Assembly (NCBI RefSeq): GCF_003977615.1
Contig: NZ_RYZR01000006.1
Span: forward strand, 1-64,000
Direction: 5' to 3'
Length of the DNA: 64,000 nucleotides
DNA from: Dyella dinghuensis
Lineage (GTDB): Bacteria > Pseudomonadota > Gammaproteobacteria > Xanthomonadales > Rhodanobacteraceae
Position numbers and translations under genes: made by a program. Positions 61,332-64,000 of this stretch are shown piece after piece. The notes beneath the pieces were generated by a model. It saw nothing but the letters and a program-made list of their open reading frames with translations. It was not told the origin of the DNA and searched no databases. Position 1 is the stretch's first letter. Every line of letters begins with the position of its first letter.

Positions 61332-61778
61332 ATGAGTCCGAATCTGCAGGCCGAACTCGGTGCCGCCTTGCGCACCGTCCTGGATGAAATGAGCGCGACT
61401 GCCACGCAGCTCATCAACGTCCTGGACGAAGAGCGCGAAGCACTCGAAGCCGCCGACGCCAAAGCGCTCAACCGCTCGGGCGAGGCCAAGCAGATGTTGT
61501 TGCGCAGGCTCGAACAGCTGGACGTCGAACGGTTGCATCTGAGCAACACGAGCACTGAAGCCGCGCAGCAAACCGACTCCATCTGGCGCGATCTGCTGAA
61601 GTCACTCGCCGTCTGCCGCGACAAAAATCAGCGCAATGGCGCTCTGGTCAATCAACGATTGACACAAGTGCGACGTGCGCTGTCCGTGCTGACGGGCAGC
61701 GATTCGCAAGTCGGCACGTACGGTCAAAACGGTGCGGTTCGCAGCGCACATCGTTCGGTTCCGCTCGCACAAGTTTAA
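61332..61778 (+). CDS. flgN: FlgK/FlgL export chaperone FlgN
   Basis: The 148-residue helical protein has the FlgN pattern LDEEREALEAADAKALNRSGEAKQMLLRRLEQLDVERLHL. It lies four bases after flgM, as in other flagellates. It binds FlgK and FlgL before export. Confidence 0.88.
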   Translation: MSPNLQAELGAALRTVLDEMSATATQLINVLDEEREALEAADAKALNRSGEAKQMLLRRLEQLDVERLHLSNTSTEAAQQTDSIWRDLLKSLAVCRDKNQRNGALVNQRLTQVRRALSVLTGSDSQVGTYGQNGAVRSAHRSVPLAQV

Positions 61779-61856
61779 AAGTCTGTATCGCAATCCCCTC
61801 GTGAGTGGGCGCGTTTTCCCGCACACGGTAACGCACGACCCGCACGGAACCGGTCC

Positions 61857-63140
61857 ATGACGATGACAGCACCCGCGACGACTACCGCTCCTCTGAACGC
61901 ACCGACGACGCTGAGCGACATGCTGCTGCCGGTCGTGCGCAGCCCGATGCTGGATCGCGACGAAGAACTTTTTGCCTACGAGCTGGTGTTCTATCGCCAG
62001 GGCGCGGGTACCGACGCCGACACCACACTGCTTGGCGGCATTGTTTCCGGTATTACCGATGGCGCGATCACGCGCCTGGTTCGCGGCAACCGCGCGTTCA
62101 TGCGCCTGTCGCGTTCGTTGCTGCTTGAGCAGACCGATATCCTTGCGCACACGCCGCGTCTGGGCGTGATCATGGATCCATTCCAGGTTCGCGACGTCGC
62201 ACTCGTGCAGCGTCTTCAGCAGCTCGCGCTGCGCAATTGCCCGATGATGCTGGATCTGGGATCGATCGATCCCGCATCGAGCGAACCGCATGGTCCGCTT
62301 GAACCGCTCTTGCGTCTTGCCCGCTACGTGCGCATCGACGCAAAGACCATGGATGCCGCGACGCTGGAAAGCCGCTGCAACCAACTCTACGATCGCGGAC
62401 TTGGCGTTATCGCAGGCAACGTCGACGATCATCTGACCTACGCGCGCTGCAAGAACCTGCCGTTCCAGGCGATTCAGGGGCGCTATCTGCTGGTGCCTCA
62501 GCAGATTGAAGTACCTGTGCTTACGCCCAATCGCCTGAGTCTGTTGCGCCTGATGAAAGCGTTGCAGGAAAGCAGTGCAGGTCCGGTGGAGCTGGGCGAA
62601 ATCATTCGCGATGACGCCGTGCTCAGTTACAAATTGCTGGGTTGCGTGAACTCGGCGTACTTCGCACTTCCCCGTCAGCTCAAATCCATCCAGCAGGCCG
62701 CGATCTTTTTCGGTCTCGCGCGCATGCGCAACTGGATTCACACGATGACGCTGAGCGGCATGGACGATCGTCCGCCGGAACTTCTACGCGCTGCACTGAT
62801 TCGTGCGCACATGTGCGAGAAGCTCGCGCAGGGTATGTCGACCGAGCAGCAGGACATGGCGTTCATGGCCGGCCTGCTGTCGCTGCTCGATACCTTGCTG
62901 TGCGCGCCGATGGAATTCGTGTTGAGCCATTTGCCGCTGGCGCCGGAGATTCGCGAGGCGCTGGTGGAGGATCGCGGTCCGTTTGCGCCGATCCTTGGGC
63001 AGATTTATGCCTGGGAATCGGGGGATATGCGCACTAATCAGATGCCGCCGCAGAGTATTCGCAAGATGGCGGGGGCGTATTTTGAGGCGACGCAGTGGGC
63101 GGATCAGGTTTATTCGTTTTCTGAGCAGCGCGCGCACTGA
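61857..63140 (+). CDS. Degenerate-EAL/HDOD signalling protein
   Basis: The 427-residue protein has an EAL-like N half (residues about 25-215, with AYELVFYR in place of the catalytic EAL and no Mg-binding Glu/Asp set) and an HDOD domain (about 225-415, LGEIIRDDAVLSYKLLGCVNSAYF; AIFFGLARMRNWI). This YuxH-type layout usually lacks phosphodiesterase activity. Position after flgN suggests co-transcription from the flgM promoter and a link between motility and regulatory output, which is inference. The start may be the third codon. Confidence 0.8.
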   Translation: MTMTAPATTTAPLNAPTTLSDMLLPVVRSPMLDRDEELFAYELVFYRQGAGTDADTTLLGGIVSGITDGAITRLVRGNRAFMRLSRSLLLEQTDILAHTPRLGVIMDPFQVRDVALVQRLQQLALRNCPMMLDLGSIDPASSEPHGPLEPLLRLARYVRIDAKTMDAATLESRCNQLYDRGLGVIAGNVDDHLTYARCKNLPFQAIQGRYLLVPQQIEVPVLTPNRLSLLRLMKALQESSAGPVELGEIIRDDAVLSYKLLGCVNSAYFALPRQLKSIQQAAIFFGLARMRNWIHTMTLSGMDDRPPELLRAALIRAHMCEKLAQGMSTEQQDMAFMAGLLSLLDTLLCAPMEFVLSHLPLAPEIREALVEDRGPFAPILGQIYAWESGDMRTNQMPPQSIRKMAGAYFEATQWADQVYSFSEQRAH

Positions 63141-63154
63141 GTCAGTTGTTTATT

Positions 63155-63181
63155 CGCTGATCTGCGCAACGTGGATCAGCG
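63155..63181 (+). terminator. Hairpin after the EAL/HDOD gene
   Basis: CGCTGATC and GATCAGCG form a perfect 8-base stem 15 bases after the stop codon. There is no U-run, so it may be rho-independent only weakly or simply stabilise the 3' end. Confidence 0.4.
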
Positions 63182-63223
63182 ACTCGCGCGCGCACTCTCC
63201 TTACTCCCTCAGTCTCCAACGCT

Positions 63224-63245
63224 CGTCATTCCGGCGAAGGCCGGA
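63224..63245. repeat. Half CATTCCGG repeat
   Basis: CGTCATTCCGGCGAAGGCCGG is one arm of the doublet family. It is followed by AACAGCGAAGCTGGTCA text also seen near 19205. Confidence 0.65.
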
Positions 63246-63289
63246 AGCGCTCGACAACAGCGAAGCTGGTCATTCAGTGACCTTGGTTT

Positions 63290-63425
63290 TCATCTGTGCG
63301 ATATCGCCAGGTTGCCGCTTACGCAGCGGGCGTTTCGTGCCTCTGCCGAGGCCCGAGTCACTTTTCTTTGCGGGCCCAAAGAAAAGTAACCCAAAGAAAT
63401 GGCCTGAGAGGCTCACAGCAATGGC
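63290..63425. repeat. Partial inverted copy of the edge repeat
   Basis: It contains the reverse complement of the CTTTGGGTTACTTTTCTTTGGGCC core (around 63358-63403) and of the CGAAACGCCCGCTGCGTAAGCGGC segment. It faces the direct copy that starts at 63513. Confidence 0.7.
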
Positions 63426-63512
63426 TGGATAGAAACCCGGGAGGGCGGTGCCCACATGAGCCGTTACGTTTCAAATACGCCGCGCCGCTACACCGCAACG
63501 CGGTGTGGTCCT

Positions 63513-63790
63513 GAGGGCTTAGAGCATGCGGCCACCCGTCTTGCGGAGCGACTCGCTTTCGGCCCTCACCGCTTAATAGTCGCGGTTTAGCCGCCCCGCG
63601 GAAGCGGGCACGCGAGATATCTGGCTGGAGGCGATCTGCCATGCTTATTTACGTCAACAACAAAAGCTTTTAAGGCCATTTCTTTGGGTTACTTTTCTTT
63701 GGGCCAGCAAAGAAAAGTGACTCGGCTGCCGGCAGGCAGTCGAAACGCCCGCTGCGTAAGCGGCAAACTAGCGACAACGCACAGCTAAAC
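63513..63790. repeat. Right copy of the dispersed repeat flanking the locus
   Basis: It matches 10-250 without visible indels at offset 63,503. Beyond 63790 the two edges differ. 63791-64000 holds eroded GGxATGACGG text and no convincing gene. Confidence 0.8.
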
Positions 63791-64000
63791 GATAACGACA
63801 CTGGATGACCAGCTCCGCTGTTGTAAAGCGCCTCCAGCCTTCGCTGGGATGACGGTGAGGCGGTGAGCAGGAATGACGAGATAAACGTTGTCGCAAGACG
63901 GTCAATGACACGCGTTCAGCCGCAACGCGAAAACCGCGCATCACCCCGCATAAGCCTCCCGCTGCCGAAACCCCCTCCTCAAATCCTGCAACGCCCGATC

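Overview
The window is an almost complete flagellar and chemotaxis locus from a high-GC gammaproteobacterium. Gene order, an FleQ-type master regulator, MotC/MotD stators, a tPilZ-like protein next to fliS/fliT, and dispersed CATTCCGG palindromes all point to the Xanthomonadales (Lysobacterales), most likely Rhodanobacteraceae (Dyella/Rhodanobacter/Luteibacter-like). The family assignment is inference. No rRNA, tRNA, CRISPR array or intact transposase was seen. LAYOUT: 1-523 holds a dispersed repeat and a sigma28 promoter. 524-1923 (+) encodes a second FliK-like protein and a free FlhB C-domain homologue. 1931-18844 (-) is a long unit fliL-M-N-O-P-Q-R-flhB-flhA-flhF-flhG-fliA-cheY-cheZ-cheA-motC-motD-cheW-DUF2802, interrupted only by palindromic repeats. 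19238-26182 (-) is fliE-F-G-H-I-J-K. 26220-27680 (-) is fleQ. 28047-32438 (-) is fliC, fliD, fliS, fliT and a PilZ-like gene. 33138-42355 is a glycosylation region: a 1666-residue multi-domain glycosyltransferase and two head-to-head GT-C/TPR membrane paralogues. 42356-45470 (+) is a small accessory island bordered by REPIN-like inverted repeats. It holds a C-terminally anchored protein, a HEPN-like protein, an 81-residue protein and a DUF5996 protein. 45500-57509 (-) is flgB-C-D-E-F-G-H-I-J-K-L followed by a methyltransferase and a PhnZ-like HD oxygenase. 57692-58618 (-) is cheV. 58908-63140 (+) is a soluble MCP, flgA, flgM, flgN and an EAL/HDOD protein. 63141-64000 holds more copies of the edge repeat. 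REGULATION READ FROM SEQUENCE: near-consensus sigma54 elements (TGGCAC-N5-TTGC) precede fliE (inside the last codons of fleQ), fliL, flgB, the MCP-flgA pair and the giant glycosyltransferase. Sigma28 elements (TAAAGTTT-N11-GCCGATAA) precede flgM and the FliK-like gene, with weaker ones at fliC and cheV. This fits a FleQ/sigma54 to FliA/sigma28 hierarchy with FlgM as the checkpoint, and it places the giant glycosyltransferase inside the flagellar regulon. ODDITIES: CheA has no visible P2 domain but carries short acidic motifs resembling the CheY-binding peptides of FliM and CheZ. cheB and cheR are absent from the window. A REP doublet abuts the flgI start. The whole locus lies between colinear direct repeats offset by 63,503 bp.
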